In this document: positions 24,931-34,689 of the stretch, one piece after another | How positions within the stretch are numbered: position 1 is the stretch's first letter | Layout of the letters: each line of letters opens with the position of its first letter | NCBI GenBank assembly: GCA_026874595.1 | Contig: CM049318.1 | Coordinates: 50,558,750-50,622,749, forward strand | Direction: 5' to 3' | Length of the DNA: 64,000 nt | Origin: Sipunculus nudus | Lineage: Eukaryota; Annelida; Sipuncula; Golfingiida; Sipunculidae | The notes under the pieces: generated by a model | Told to the model about the DNA's origin: nothing | Database searches by the model: none | What the model saw: only the letters and a program-made list of their open reading frames with translations | Program-made: the position numbers and the translations under genes

Positions 24931-25545
24931 TCTGTGGATACTCCATGCCCCATCACGAAACCACTGCTAGAAAAACTTATTAAAGCTACAGACAGCACAG
25001 TGCCATCACTAACTACACGAACCATGCACCAAAATTTGTACCTTGCATGTTTTTATGGGCTTTTAGAATAGGCCAGCTTGTGTGCAGAAATAGGGCTAGC
25101 AGCAGCAAAGTCTTACAAGCTCAGGATGTTGCACTAGCCATGCAGGAAGGTAAACCAGTGGGGTGTAGCATGGTACTCAGATCAGCAAAAACTATGTCAC
25201 CAGGGCAAGCACAAACCATCAGTTTCGTAGTACAAAACAAGGGATCCTGACCTGTAAGAGCCTCAGTCAATTACTTGGGTTAAGGGGAAACAAATAAGGC
25301 CCACTCTTTATGCAGAGTAATGGTACCCCCTTGTACAGGGAGCAATTTGATCAGTTGCAGAAGGACTTAAATTTCGCTAACCTGGATACATCATGTTTTA
25401 AGGGCAATGGTTTCAGGATTGGTGCTGCTCCAGGAGCAGCTGTGACTGGTTTGAATGGCTATCATATTAGAACCCTATAGGGAGGTGGAAGTGAGAGGCA
25501 TTTAAGAAATACATCAGGTTAATGCCACTCAGTACCTTTAAGGAA
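24931..25545 (+). pseudogene. Ngaro-type copy 4: YR lacking its N-terminal half
   Basis: Fused by deletion to the RNase H remnant. The block FKKLAHSVD (end of RNase H) runs straight into TPCPITKPLLEKL (middle of YR in copy 5), so the whole SAM-like DNA-binding half of the YR has been lost. The catalytic half is broken by stops. The box that reads KGHSFRIGAA in copies 1 and 5 is KGNGFRIGAA at about 25398-25430, so the catalytic His is also gone. The Tyr region is frameshifted near 25500. Confidence 0.75.
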
Positions 25546-25609
25546 TTTTAGTAGAGGTTATGAACCATACCAGTGTTGGAACCCTCATTTGTTAGTTTAA
25601 ACATGCTTT

Positions 25610-25815
25610 CTCTCTTGTTGCTATGACAGGGCTCTGCATACCAATCTGAGAGAGGGTTAACCCACTGTTAGAATCCCAGAAACAGTCATGTTAGGGATCT
25701 GCATGGCCTTGCTGGGATTCCCTCATACAATGTCAAACTGGTGTCAGGGTTCTGCAGAGTTTGAAGGCTAAAGCAATGAAATTCAACAGCTGTGTCAGGG
25801 CTCTGCTCAGCTGTT
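25610..25815 (+). repeat. Array of four hairpins in the 3' tail of Ngaro copy 4
   Basis: Four hairpins lie just after the YR remnant, at 25610-25654, 25671-25720, 25734-25763 and 25785-25815. Each presents the same apical motif AGGGNTCTGC but has a different, self-complementary outer stem: CTCTCT/AGAGAG, GAATCCCAG/CTGGGATTC, CAAACT/AGTTTG and AACAGCTG/CAGCTGTT. The apex folds as TG, one bulged base (T or A), CAG paired with CTG, loop GGNT, then CA. Copy 2 has TAG opposite CTG, a T:G wobble. Unrelated outer sequences that all pair are strong evidence for a selected hairpin. Confidence 0.8.
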
Positions 25816-26114
25816 CAAAATTTTCATTTTTGGCATGGTTTTTGTCCATAATATTCTAGCCAGTTCATTAAGACAGCAGCACACTATGGTTATTCCCGTC
25901 ATGTGTCTTAGCCTAGTCTAAGAGCAAGCCTTGTTTTACAGTAGCCTTAATGAATACAGTAAGATTCTAGCGACCTTGGGTGGTGGGCCATTTCATGGCA
26001 GTGACATAATTTTATCCACCATCTTTGCATAAGTTTAGTAAGGCCTTGGGCTTTAAGGTCCAATAAAGTGCAATTAGCACTAATTGTTTGAAATAACCAT
26101 TAAAGATTTAATAT
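25816..26114. other. Tail of copy 4, no gene
   Basis: Noncoding DNA between the hairpin array and the envelope-like relic. 'CAATAAAGTG' at about 26061 could be the poly(A) signal of copy 4. Confidence 0.4.
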
Positions 26115-27003
26115 TTGGCCACGGGCTGGCCAAAACCAAAGATCCTGTCTTGTTATGCTATTTTACAGCTTGCGAACGAGCAAGGTTGCTTGATTGATGA
26201 GAGAATGAGAGTGAGTGTGCAACATACAAGAACCAAGTACAGGCGCTTTTACACACCTAAATTGATACTGTTCACCATGTCAACAAACTTATCACAGTTA
26301 CACGCAATAATCAACAGGCCATCACGCATAATTATAACCGACAGAGAATAAATGTTCTACAGTCAACTTTAAACAATATCACCTCAGGCCTATAGGCTCT
26401 GTATTATGCTCTGAACAAAGGAGTCTTTGCCGCCTAAGGTTTAATTATCTGGTGGAACATTGTATTATAACACTGGAACGTGCAGCCACAGAGTATCATC
26501 GCCAAGTTTTATGTTTCCTTAGGCAAAGGCAATCAGGCAAAACCAAAAAGCTGACTGAGGAAATACTTAAACCCCAGGAGCTCGACATCCTTATCAACAA
26601 AGCCAATGCTCAATATAACCTCGCACTTCCCCCCAGGTGGTATTATTCAACAATCACGTTGCAACCTTTATGAACAGACATCACATCGTTCATTCTAGGG
26701 GCACAACCTTGGCTGTGGGGAACTGATCCTTACTTGCGATATTTTTAAAACTTCTGGCCAACCCCTTCACATTGTAAGTTCTTCACTAAAATGTTGATTG
26801 TAAATGACATCACTATCAGTACTACGAATGGCAGAATGTTTGAGCCGTCCTGGTGTGTAGATGAGCAACCAGCAGTTTGCAAGACTGGTCCTATGAACTC
26901 ACATTTGCATTATCGGTGTGAAAAGACCTTAATTACCATGGACACCAACCTCACAAAATTTTGCAACTTTAAAAATGTGAAGCTTAAATCTTTGTCAGTA
27001 TAG
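26115..27003 (+). pseudogene. Envelope-like glycoprotein relic of an LTR retroelement
   Basis: Three consecutive ORF segments in shifting frames (about 26115-26410, 26440-26673, 26791-27003) read as one broken ectodomain. A helix-prone region rich in Asn/Gln comes first. Next is a segment with LERAATEYHRQVL and ALPPRWYYSTITLQPL, and then a Cys-containing segment (CVDEQPAVCKTGPMN). The last ~100 bases recur at 61728-61826, where the same kind of protein continues to a transmembrane segment. I infer an envelope-like protein from domain order, spaced Cys and the membrane anchor in the second copy. No pol or LTR is linked here. At least two frameshifts and several stops make it non-functional. 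Confidence 0.4.
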
Positions 27004-27054
27004 AGAAAAGAATCCGAGATTAGTAAGTTTCCAAGGTGAAGCGTACGATTGAGA

Positions 27055-27170
27055 AAATCACTTCCGGTTTTGGCTCGGTGCCAGCTGGCTGGGTTCCATT
27101 GGCCGGGTGCCAGCTGGCTTGTAACCAAGTGAGTTTGCGTACGGCACTTCCGGTGAGTTGTGGATATAAA
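27055..27170 (+). promoter_or_regulatory. TATA-containing promoter of the small-ORF cluster
   Basis: ATATAAA lies at 27164-27170, about 42 bases before ATG 27212. Upstream is a GC-richer stretch with paired direct repeats: CACTTCCGGT at about 27059 and CACTTCCGGT(G) at about 27145, and GGTGCCAGCTGGCT twice between them. CACTTCCGG is an ETS-type core. A second TATAAA-like site is at 27183. The arrangement looks like a compact promoter with repeated activator sites. Confidence 0.55.
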
Positions 27171-27211
27171 CCCGCGCACTTGTATAAAGCTGATCATAAC
27201 AACTACTCGCC

Positions 27212-27585
27212 ATGGCAGAAGCAACAAGCTCCCCGGATCATCAACAAGCACCACCACCACTCGACTTGTACGAAATACTGAACAACAGTGAACCAGCAGT
27301 TCCTGCCGACATACCGCTACCTGACCCCAAGATAACTCTACCGGTTACAGTCGATGAAATTCTGATGCCCCCAGTGCCTCATCGAAAGCACCTAGCCGCA
27401 AACGTAAAGCTAGTAGTACTCCTCCTACGCCAAAAAGACAAACGAAGAAACGCACACCTGCGGCGGCTAAGAAAAAAGATACTGCTGGGCAAATCAGTAA
27501 ATCCATTGAAAAATACTTGGAAAAAATTGACCAATCTATCAAGTGTGTAGCGGAACTGATTGGCAGATTAGAAAATCTAGACTGA
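27212..27585 (+). pseudogene. Small-ORF cluster, ORF A: basic, coiled-coil protein with one frameshift
   Basis: From ATG 27212 the frame runs about 52 codons (MAEATSSPDHQQAPPPLDLY, Pro-rich and acidic). The better continuation is then in the next frame: a Ser/Pro/Lys/Arg-rich stretch with two nuclear-localisation-like clusters (PSRKRK; PKRQTKKR), followed by an amphipathic helix (EKYLEKIDQSI) ending at TGA 27583-27585. The change falls at the C-run near 27367-27371, where a one-base loss explains it. The plain continuation of the first frame ends at 27550 and loses this structure. Predicted nuclear, nucleic-acid-binding, possibly oligomeric. Family not recognised. Confidence 0.55.
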
Positions 27586-27595
27586 AAGAAGAAGC

Positions 27596-27853
27596 ATGAT
27601 CTATTTCACTTTACATCATGAGGTTGAACCTTTGAAAGAAAATCCCCACTTAGACATATACAAAATAATACGTGAAAAGAAAAGCACCAATTTTGTGGAA
27701 CTGGGTGTAGCCGCCTTCAACTTGAAATATCAACCCGGGAAGATTATGCAACTGACCTACTTGGCACCTACGGCCCCAGTTGAATGGCGTTTCATGAAAG
27801 AAAAGAAATTCACCAACCGGGCAGTATTGAATAAACATTTACTTCATTTATAG
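27596..27853 (+). CDS. Small-ORF cluster, ORF B (85 codons), unidentified
   Basis: ATG 27596 lies ten bases after the ORF A stop. The 85-residue product is intact: an N-terminal MIYFTLHHEVEPLKEN, a middle part with FVELGVAAFNLKYQPGK, and a basic C-terminus (MKEKKFTNRAVLNKHLLHL). No signal peptide, Cys pairs or membrane segment. The tight spacing on both sides (10 and 15 bases) argues that it is a gene in a polycistronic or densely packed unit. I do not recognise the family. Confidence 0.5.
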   Translation: MIYFTLHHEVEPLKENPHLDIYKIIREKKSTNFVELGVAAFNLKYQPGKIMQLTYLAPTAPVEWRFMKEKKFTNRAVLNKHLLHL

Positions 27854-27868
27854 ATCGAGCTTTTTTCA

Positions 27869-28246
27869 ATGGACCTAGACGAAAAAAGTTGTTACCCATA
27901 TTTGAACTATATATTAACCATGGGTGGAGTTAAACTTAAAACTTCTAGGAACCCATTCGATATTAAGAATACTGACATATATAAATGGGATTATTCTGGT
28001 GTACACAAACATTCCTTGGATAAAAATAGAAAATGTGTGATAATGAAAAAATATTGCTGTTGTCGCAATAAGATATGTCTAGAGACTGTAGTAGTTAAAC
28101 CTATCAGAGATGTTGTGAGTGGAACTGTACACACACTTCCTGCTTGGCATCCTATGAATGTAATAGGATCAACGAGAGGATGTTTTAGAAAGAAAGATGA
28201 TATTCATTTTAAAGTATTGAACAATGACTTCGTTTCGGATAGTTAA
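27869..28246 (+). CDS. Small-ORF cluster, ORF C (125 codons), Cys-rich, unidentified
   Basis: Starts 15 bases after ORF B and ends at TAA 28244-28246. The 125-residue product begins MDLDEKSCYPYLNYIL and has a central Cys group (KKYCCCRNKICLE, about residues 70-82) that could bind a metal. It ends in a mixed basic/acidic tail. It is undamaged. ORF D starts inside its last 23 bases in another frame. Composition and packing suggest a real protein; no family recognised. Confidence 0.5.
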   Translation: MDLDEKSCYPYLNYILTMGGVKLKTSRNPFDIKNTDIYKWDYSGVHKHSLDKNRKCVIMKKYCCCRNKICLETVVVKPIRDVVSGTVHTLPAWHPMNVIGSTRGCFRKKDDIHFKVLNNDFVSDS

Positions 28247-28392
28247 GAAACGTTATGTGAAAGTAAACGATAAAATATATCAATTCATTTCAAAAGAAGT
28301 TTTAATGTTAAAAAAAATCATACATTTCTAGTTTAAGTGTGAATCGTGTGAAAAAGAAAAAAGATGTTCATCTGAAAAAGCTGTGTAAATAA
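28224..28392 (+). pseudogene. Small-ORF cluster, ORF D: small basic protein, frameshift in an A-run
   Basis: ATG 28224 overlaps the ORF C end by 23 bases. The frame gives 35 codons (MTSFRIVKKRYVKVNDKIYQ at the start) and then stops at 28329. Just before, a run of eight A (28310-28317) offers a shift into a frame that stays open to TAA 28390-28392 and encodes a strongly basic tail (RVKKKKDVHLKKLCK). Either a one-base indel or slippage on the A-run would join them. The result would be a Lys/Arg-rich protein of about 55-60 residues, plausibly DNA-binding. Family unknown. Confidence 0.4.
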
Positions 28393-28399
28393 GTTTACG

Positions 28400-28405
28400 A
28401 ATAAA
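28400..28405 (+). terminator. Poly(A) signal ending the + strand small-ORF cluster
   Basis: AATAAA begins eight bases after the ORF D stop (TAA 28390-28392), the compact spacing expected of a minimal transcription unit. With the TATA box at 27164 it frames a transcript of about 1.2 kb. Confidence 0.55.
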
Positions 28406-28407
28406 GT

Positions 28408-28836
28408 TCATTTGTGTATTGTATTTCCGGTCTCTGTTTTTGTTTCTCCCCCAGCCTGGGTGCTGCTGCTCGCTTCCTTGTCGAATGTGTACATAGCGTA
28501 AGGTCTGCTACTCCCTCCGCCTCCTCCGTCCTCTGTGCCCCAGGTGTGCACGTTGCTGCTGGCCGTGCTGATTGTGTATTTCGGGTTACTGCTCGTGCTC
28601 CCGTCCATGGCGGCGGTCCAGGACACGGTGCAGTGTTCTCTCCCCGGCCGCCGTGTCGCTGCTGGTGTCCTTGTTGAATGTGTACATGGCGTAAGGTCTG
28701 CTGCTCCCTCTGCCTCCTCCGTCCTCTGTGCCCCAGCTGTGCACGTTGCCGATGGCCAAGCTGGGCGTGTATTCCGGGTAACCTCTGCTCGTTTCCCCTT
28801 GTCATGGCGGCGGTCTAGCACAGTGTGCACCCCCAA
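28408..28836 (-). pseudogene. Opposing ORF with an internal ~193-bp duplication (ORF E)
   Basis: On the minus strand a 142-codon ORF ends at 28408, converging on the + strand cluster. Its last 60 residues (SSNVHTWGTEDGGG, then SSRPYAMYTFDKE) are found again, in another frame, upstream at about 28640-28800 (GNVHSWGTEDGGG, SSRPYAMYTFNK). The DNA is duplicated with a period of about 193 bp (28470-28640 and 28663-28830). Amino-acid changes between the copies are mostly conservative, suggesting the peptide was under selection. A Gly-rich turn flanked by Trp and aromatic residues could belong to a structural protein; family not recognised. GC content is clearly above the surroundings. Confidence 0.4.
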
Positions 28837-29045
28837 AAAGTGGCAAATAAACCTGATTGATATGAAAGTGGCAGATAAATCGGACTGATAGGTAAAGTGG
28901 CAGATAAACCGGATTAACAGGTAAGTGGCAGATAAACCGGATTGGTAGTAAAAGTGGCAGATAAACCGGATTGAAATAGGTCAGAAGTGGCAGTCATTGC
29001 GGATTTGACCTTTTTGCACTCAGGAGTGGCAGATAAACCAGATTT
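28837..29045 (+). repeat. Seven iteron-like repeats (GTGGCAGATAAACCGGATT)
   Basis: Seven imperfect copies of a 19-bp unit start at about 28840, 28867, 28896, 28924, 28953, 28987 and 29025. Spacing is 27-39 bp, with short variable spacers. They directly abut the upstream end of minus-strand ORF E. The third to fifth copies are nearly identical. Such spaced short repeats resemble replication-origin iterons or a promoter binding array. Not a microsatellite, because the spacers differ. Confidence 0.75.
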
Positions 29046-29283
29046 TTTTGGCATCTAAATGTATGTACACTACTACTAGAGATGGGCAAGTTCAATTTTT
29101 ATTAACATAAATTGAGGAACCAGCAATACAGATTTTGATTATTTACATAGTCTTGTGACAGCTGATACAGCCACGAGTCTTAATATTATTAGTGAAACAT
29201 ATTGACATATTTAATCAGTACTTGTCTGAGTAAAATTTTAAAATTTTGACATATTTTACTTTTTTTAAATTTTAAAATAACTA
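29046..29283. other. No feature recognised
   Basis: AT-rich spacer between the iteron-like array and the palindrome cluster. Confidence 0.5.
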
Positions 29284-29580
29284 TAAATTAACAAGCTGAA
29301 ACACTTGGATCGCATGGATCGCAATATGGGCTGGTCAAGTTTAGGATCGCAATCTTGACTGGACAAATCTTAGATCTGTCCAGTCCAGATTGCGATCCTG
29401 AAGCAAGAAAGACAAAATCGCAATCTGGGCCGGACTAAACTGCAATCGCAATATAGGCTGGACAGATCTAAGATCTGGCCAGCCTGGATTACGATCGCAG
29501 TTTGGGCCAGCCTGAACTGCGATTGCAATTTGGGCTGGACAGATCTAAGATCCGTCCAGATCGCAATCTGGGCCTTGACA
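29284..29580. repeat. Palindrome cluster (CTGGACA..AGATCT..TGTCCAG)
   Basis: Three imperfect palindromes of 25-29 bp are centred at about 29371, 29470 and 29547. Each has a CTGGACAGATCT-type arm facing its complement. Between them are alternating copies of GATCGCAATCTGGGCC and its inverse. The result is a nested set of inverted repeats over about 300 bp, able to form several alternative hairpins. Noncoding. Confidence 0.75.
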
Positions 29581-29582
29581 TA

Positions 29583-29691
29583 TATATATGTGTGTGTGTG
29601 TGTGAGCTATCCTTGTGAACAGTCAAGCAGTCAACATTGGCCATATTGATTATAGTTCATTAATAGTACACCAAATGTTTAAATGTTTGTG

Positions 29692-29764
<73 letters not shown>
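29583..29764 (+). repeat. (GT)n and (TA)n microsatellites
   Basis: A short (GT)n tract at about 29588-29604 is followed at 29696-29764 by about 34 TA units without interruption. Confidence 0.95.
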
Positions 29765-29769
<5 letters not shown>

Positions 29770-30257
29770 TTTATTGACCGCAGGTCAATAAGTTATTTAT
29801 GGGTTGGCAGGCACTATACTAACATACAAGAGATTTAAATTACCCACAGAAAGTAGTTATCTCGCAGTGATACATTGTGCATCTAGTACTAACGATCTTT
29901 GCCAATCAGGGGGATGCACTTACTTCCCTCTGCTGCCACAGTGCCGCTAACATGAATAGTAATTAAAAGGGGAGACCATGCTACCGCAGCATTTCTAATT
30001 CAACTACTCTAATAGAAGTTTGCAAGTTTCAATTTTACATCTCTGGATACGATAACCGTTTGTTAACAGCAGCTAGTAACAACTGCTCCATCACCCATGC
30101 ATTACGAGAAGACTTTAGCTAAGAAAAATTGGATGACTTGCCAAATTGCCATCAGTCCAGTTTCATACCTAGAGGAACAGCCCCCACACCGTCTGAGAAG
30201 GACACTCGCTGCTCCGGTCATAAAGTAATCCATATCTTCCTATATCTAATACAACAG

Positions 30258-30310
30258 TTTAACAAGGGACCCATGGGTCACAGCGCTCAGCTGATCGTGA
30301 TTGGACTATA
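30258..30310 (+). repeat. Interspersed repeat R3, start fragment
   Basis: Third occurrence of AACAAGGGACCCATGGGTCA followed, as in the 18.05-kb copy, by GCTCAGCTGA. Only the first ~50 bases are recognisable. Confidence 0.55.
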
Positions 30311-30756
30311 AATGTTTCTCCACTGTGATACTATATCGAGTCGATAAAGCTTATGAATATCATGGACATGTTGGGCTATTATAAAGGAATGTAATGTAAT
30401 ATGTGAGAAAATGAAAAATGAAATAACCTGACTGATGGATTAATAGAGTCAAATATAGTGGTTTATTTTTTATTTATTTAGGAGGGGTTGAAAATTGTGA
30501 TATATTTGAGCAAATATGAATGCAATGACAGCAGCAATTAGCAGTAGTAAAACTAGACATTTCTTGGCACCGCTGGTGCCATAGTATCGCCAGACAAATG
30601 AGGTTTTGTGGTATTTTGTTGATATAATGTGATGTATTTGTATTTCAGCAATGAATGTGAGAAACATTTGAACAAAATATATGAATATTTAAAGTGAAGG
30701 CAATTGTTATGTAAAAGGTTATGTATAAATAGAAGTATATATTTAATGATGTAACA

Positions 30757-31036
30757 AGAAAATAGAGTAGGCGGTGCCACCATGCAGTTCCCAGCAAATG
30801 ACTCATCACATTACCCATATCTATCTATATGCATAATATGAAAGATATCTGCCAATTAGTTTCCAGCACATGACAACACTATCCAACAAATTGTGGAAAA
30901 ACAAGAAAATAGAGTAGGGGGTGCCACCATGCAGTTCCCAGCAAATGACTCATCACATTACCTATATCTATCTATATGCATAATATGAAAGATATCTGCC
31001 AATTAGTTTCCAGCACATAACAACACTATCCAACAA
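30757..31036 (+). repeat. Tandem duplication, ~143-bp unit
   Basis: Two nearly identical units (about 30757-30899 and 30900-31036) start AAGAAAATAGAGTAGG and include GGTGCCACCATGCAGTTCCC. The few differences imply a recent duplication. Confidence 0.85.
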
Positions 31037-32470
31037 CTTTTTAATTTTTATTTTATAATGCTGACAATACTGTCAAGTCCCATATAGGCAACATTCATGA
31101 GCCATTTTAAATAGTCTTCGTCCAAAGGTCAAGACCACTCTCAAAGGAAAATGATCCAGTTGTGACTCTGTGGTACACCCAGTGCACTAATTCATTTATC
31201 ACTGACCATCATATCTATTTATAGAATCTGACCATGGCCCAGAACTGCTGATGTTTGGGCAAAACATGATGCAACACCATGTGCAGACCACTAGCTGAAG
31301 CAATCCCCCAGGTTCACTGGAGATTTTCATGATTGTTGGTGATTTTTACCATATATGGCAATATTTAAAGTCAAGTCCACTCTCATATGCAAGGTCAGGA
31401 CCCAAATTTAAATATATCTCATCCCATAATCCAAATCTATGTATATGCATAATATAAAAGAAATCTGTCCATTAGTTTTTGACTTATAATGCTCACAGTG
31501 CTGTCAAGTGGCCCTTTTTAAGATATTCATGATTTTATGTTTTTCACCAAATATGGGAATATTCAAGGTCAAGGTCACTCTTATAGTCACGGTCATGACC
31601 CCAAATCAATAAACTGCATTCCAAAATATCCAACATTTGAAAAAAAAAATTAAATTAAAAAAAAAATAATTTAAATTAAATTAAATTTAAAATTAAATAT
31701 ACCTCATTCCATAAACCATATCTATATACATGCATAACATGAAAGAAATCTGTCCATTACTGTTTGACTTATAATGCTCACAGTATATACTGTCAAGTGG
31801 CAATGATGGGGTATTCAAAGGCGCAAAACACAAGAAAAGGACAACAGGTGGCGCCACCTATCTTCTGCAAAAGACAAAACTATCCAAGATCTTCCATCAA
31901 CTTGATTTTTGGACCAATCCATGCATCCCTTTTTAAGATATTCATGATTTTATGTGATTTTCACCATATATGGTAATATTCAAGGTCAAAGCCACTCTCA
32001 AAGGAAAGGTCATGACCCCAATTTTAATATACATCATCCCATAACCCATACCTATGTACATGCATAATATTAAAGAAATCTGTCAATCAGTTTTTGACTT
32101 GTGATGCTAAAAGTACTGTCAAGTGGCAATGATGGGGGTATTAAACGGCACAAAAACAAGAAAAGGATACTAGGTGGCACCACCAGTTTCCGGTACATGA
32201 CATCACTATCCAAGATCTTTGTCCAACTTGATTTTTGGATAAATCCATGAAAGATTTCTTGAGATATTTAAGAATTTGTGTGATTTTCCCCAAAAATGGA
32301 TCTATTCAAGGTCAAGGTCACTCTCCTAGTTGAGGTCATGACCCCATTTTAAATAGGCTTCGTCCTCTCACCTATATCTATAAATCTGTCAAGTTTGAAA
32401 AAGATCTTTGAAATATTTTTTGAGTTATTGTGTCTAAAAGAAATATCTGCGGAGTTGGCGGCGGCGCAAC
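31037..32470 (+). repeat. Diverged dispersed modules related to 8.5 kb
   Basis: At least three imperfect modules share 'TATTCAAGGTCAAGGTCACTCT', 'GGTCATGACCCCA' and 'CTCACAGT.CTGTCAAGTGGC' (31480, 31775, 32098). At 31848-31861 AGGTGGCGCCACCT is a perfect 14-bp palindrome, equivalent to the GGTGGCACCACC of other modules. No gene. Confidence 0.55.
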
Positions 32471-33225
32471 CGTGCCTTAACCATAGTATCTCCAGACTAT
32501 GTCTGGCGATACAATGATGATAAGGCTATATGTTGAAGGATCTAAAGTGTATGGTAGTCTGCAAGCTTTCAATTTGACAGATATGATGTTATGATTAACT
32601 ATGCTGATGAAGTGATTTATAAATTTGTGACTGTATGACACAATATCTCTTTAGTCTTGACAAGGTACATTATTGTGATGCCCACTATGTCTACATATTA
32701 CACAATATTGACATAATTTCTGGCATGTACATAGGTACCTATGGACGAATAGTTATACAAAATATTAAAGTATGAATATATCTGATTCATCTTGTTCTTG
32801 CTTACTGAGGCGGACTTTGGGATGTGGTTCTGAGAAGGGAAAAGTGAGGGCAGCACGAAGGTGGATGTAGAAATATTCTATTATAATATTTTTCATTTAT
32901 ATAAGAATATGAAAAGCTAAGAGGAAAGGAGCCCTCCTACTTGGTTATAGTAAAGTTCTAAATATATGATTGCAAACTAATACTCTGACAAGACTGTCAT
33001 GAAGAAAAACAGTAAAAGTTTTGAGATACTGTGATGCATATGAAAATTTACAGATGGACAGGCAAATGAAAAATGGACTAATACCTTTATTTCACTTTCA
33101 AGGGAATAATGCATTTAAGTTTATATATAATCCAATTTTTTTAAGCATATCCACTTTTTCCATTAAGAAGTTTTTATCTGAATCATTTTTTTTATTTACA
33201 GGTTTTATAAATTTTTAATAAAAAA

Positions 33226-33360
33226 ACCTGAAAATATAAGTTAAAATATTAGAATTGTTGCAAAAGTTCCAATCATTATATATACAGAGTAAAAAACTGA
33301 AACTATAAGTTAAAATATTAGAATTGTTGCAAAGTTGCAATCATCATATATCCAGAGTGT
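33226..33360 (+). repeat. Two direct copies of a ~70-bp unit
   Basis: Units at about 33226 and 33298 share TATAAGTTAAAATATTAGAA and TTGTTGCAAA. They sit in otherwise featureless AT-rich DNA (32.5-34.1 kb), where a 'TTTCTGGCATGTACATAGG' fragment of R1 is found at about 32710. Confidence 0.7.
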
Positions 33361-34089
33361 AGCTCATATTGGGTCATATTATGCATACACATATATTTTA
33401 TTATTTTTAAATCCTAAATGTTTAAACTGAATTTAATAATAAATAATAGAAAATAATGCCACAACATGGCATCTACAAGAATATTCCTTGAATCATTATA
33501 AAAAAGTTTTGCACATTGGAGTTTTCAGTACATGCTTAATTTTATTCACCAAAATAAAATAAAATATTAAGTAAATTTGATAAAATAAAACATCTTTTCA
33601 AATAAAGTATACACACTGTTGGTTGAATGACGGACAAACAATATCATTGTGCTAATTACTATCCCAGTTTTAATTAATTACTGGAATTAATAGTCAATTT
33701 CACACCTGGTGAAGTTTTTACTCTTCTTAAGTAAGGAATTACTTCTCTCATTAACATCCACACTTTCATAGCAATACAACACTTTGTGGACACAATTAAA
33801 TGTACACTTTAATGATTGTAACCCTGGTGGTAAATACAAAATCTAAAATGTAGCATAGCCTAGAATAAGAATGAATCAAATACAGAAAATAATAACATTC
33901 ATCTAGTTTATACACCATCTGGGGGGGGGGGGGAGTGCAGGGCAGAGGGGAAGCCTGCTGGTAGTGGCCAAGCTGACCCAAGGCAAGCTGCCTGGGGTGG
34001 GTTACATAATGCAAGTGAAGGCTGTACTACTAGGTGGGCTAGATGTTAATAACACTTGACATGGTGTATGAAAACATGAATAAAAGCTA

Positions 34090-34640
34090 TTCTTTCCAAT
34101 CAATTTCTTTGAAATTTCAGATTTTAAAAGATTAAATTCTTATGTATATATGCTGTGAATATTAAATCATCAGTGCCAAAGTTGGACAAAATTTAAGGTA
34201 TTGATTTTTTATTTATGCTAATAACTTGAAAAATTTGCAAAATTTAGATCTAATTTTGGGTAAACAATTGAATCTTCATTAAATAAAGTTATATTCCTGA
34301 AAAAAAGTCTCTAGGTTCAGCAATTCTCATGTTAGGTGAGTAAATATATTTCCTGATTTTTTAAAAAATTGCATTATGTTTTGGCCCATAACTTCAAAAT
34401 ATTACCCAATACTGACCTAATTTTTGGTATGTTAATAGAAAATGTATGAAAGCATGTGAATACTAAATATGATTAAAAACAGATCAGTGGTTTTGATATT
34501 AGGCAGCCTTGAAGTGAAACAATGGCTTTTTTTATGGAAAATGGAGTTTATTTTCCTTAATATCTCCAAGGAACGAAGTCCTAATGACCCAATTTTCGGT
34601 ATGGTAGGAGATTTTGGGGACATCTAAAATTATGCCAACA
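34090..34640 (+). repeat. Interspersed repeat R1, copy truncated at 3' end
   Basis: Runs from the 'TTTCAGATTTTAAAAGATTAAAT' region to 'GGAGATTTTGGGGACATCTAA', then breaks off at about 34635 before the (ACGG)n block and hairpin. A second R1 copy follows almost at once. Confidence 0.75.
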
Positions 34641-34689
34641 GCTTGGGGAGCATAGAGATGTGCACTGAATGACCTACAGTCATCAAAGT

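Noticed and set aside
27360-27375. Programmed -1 frameshift in ORF A
   Set aside because: The C-run does not form a proper slippery heptamer and no downstream structure was evident; a one-base deletion is simpler.
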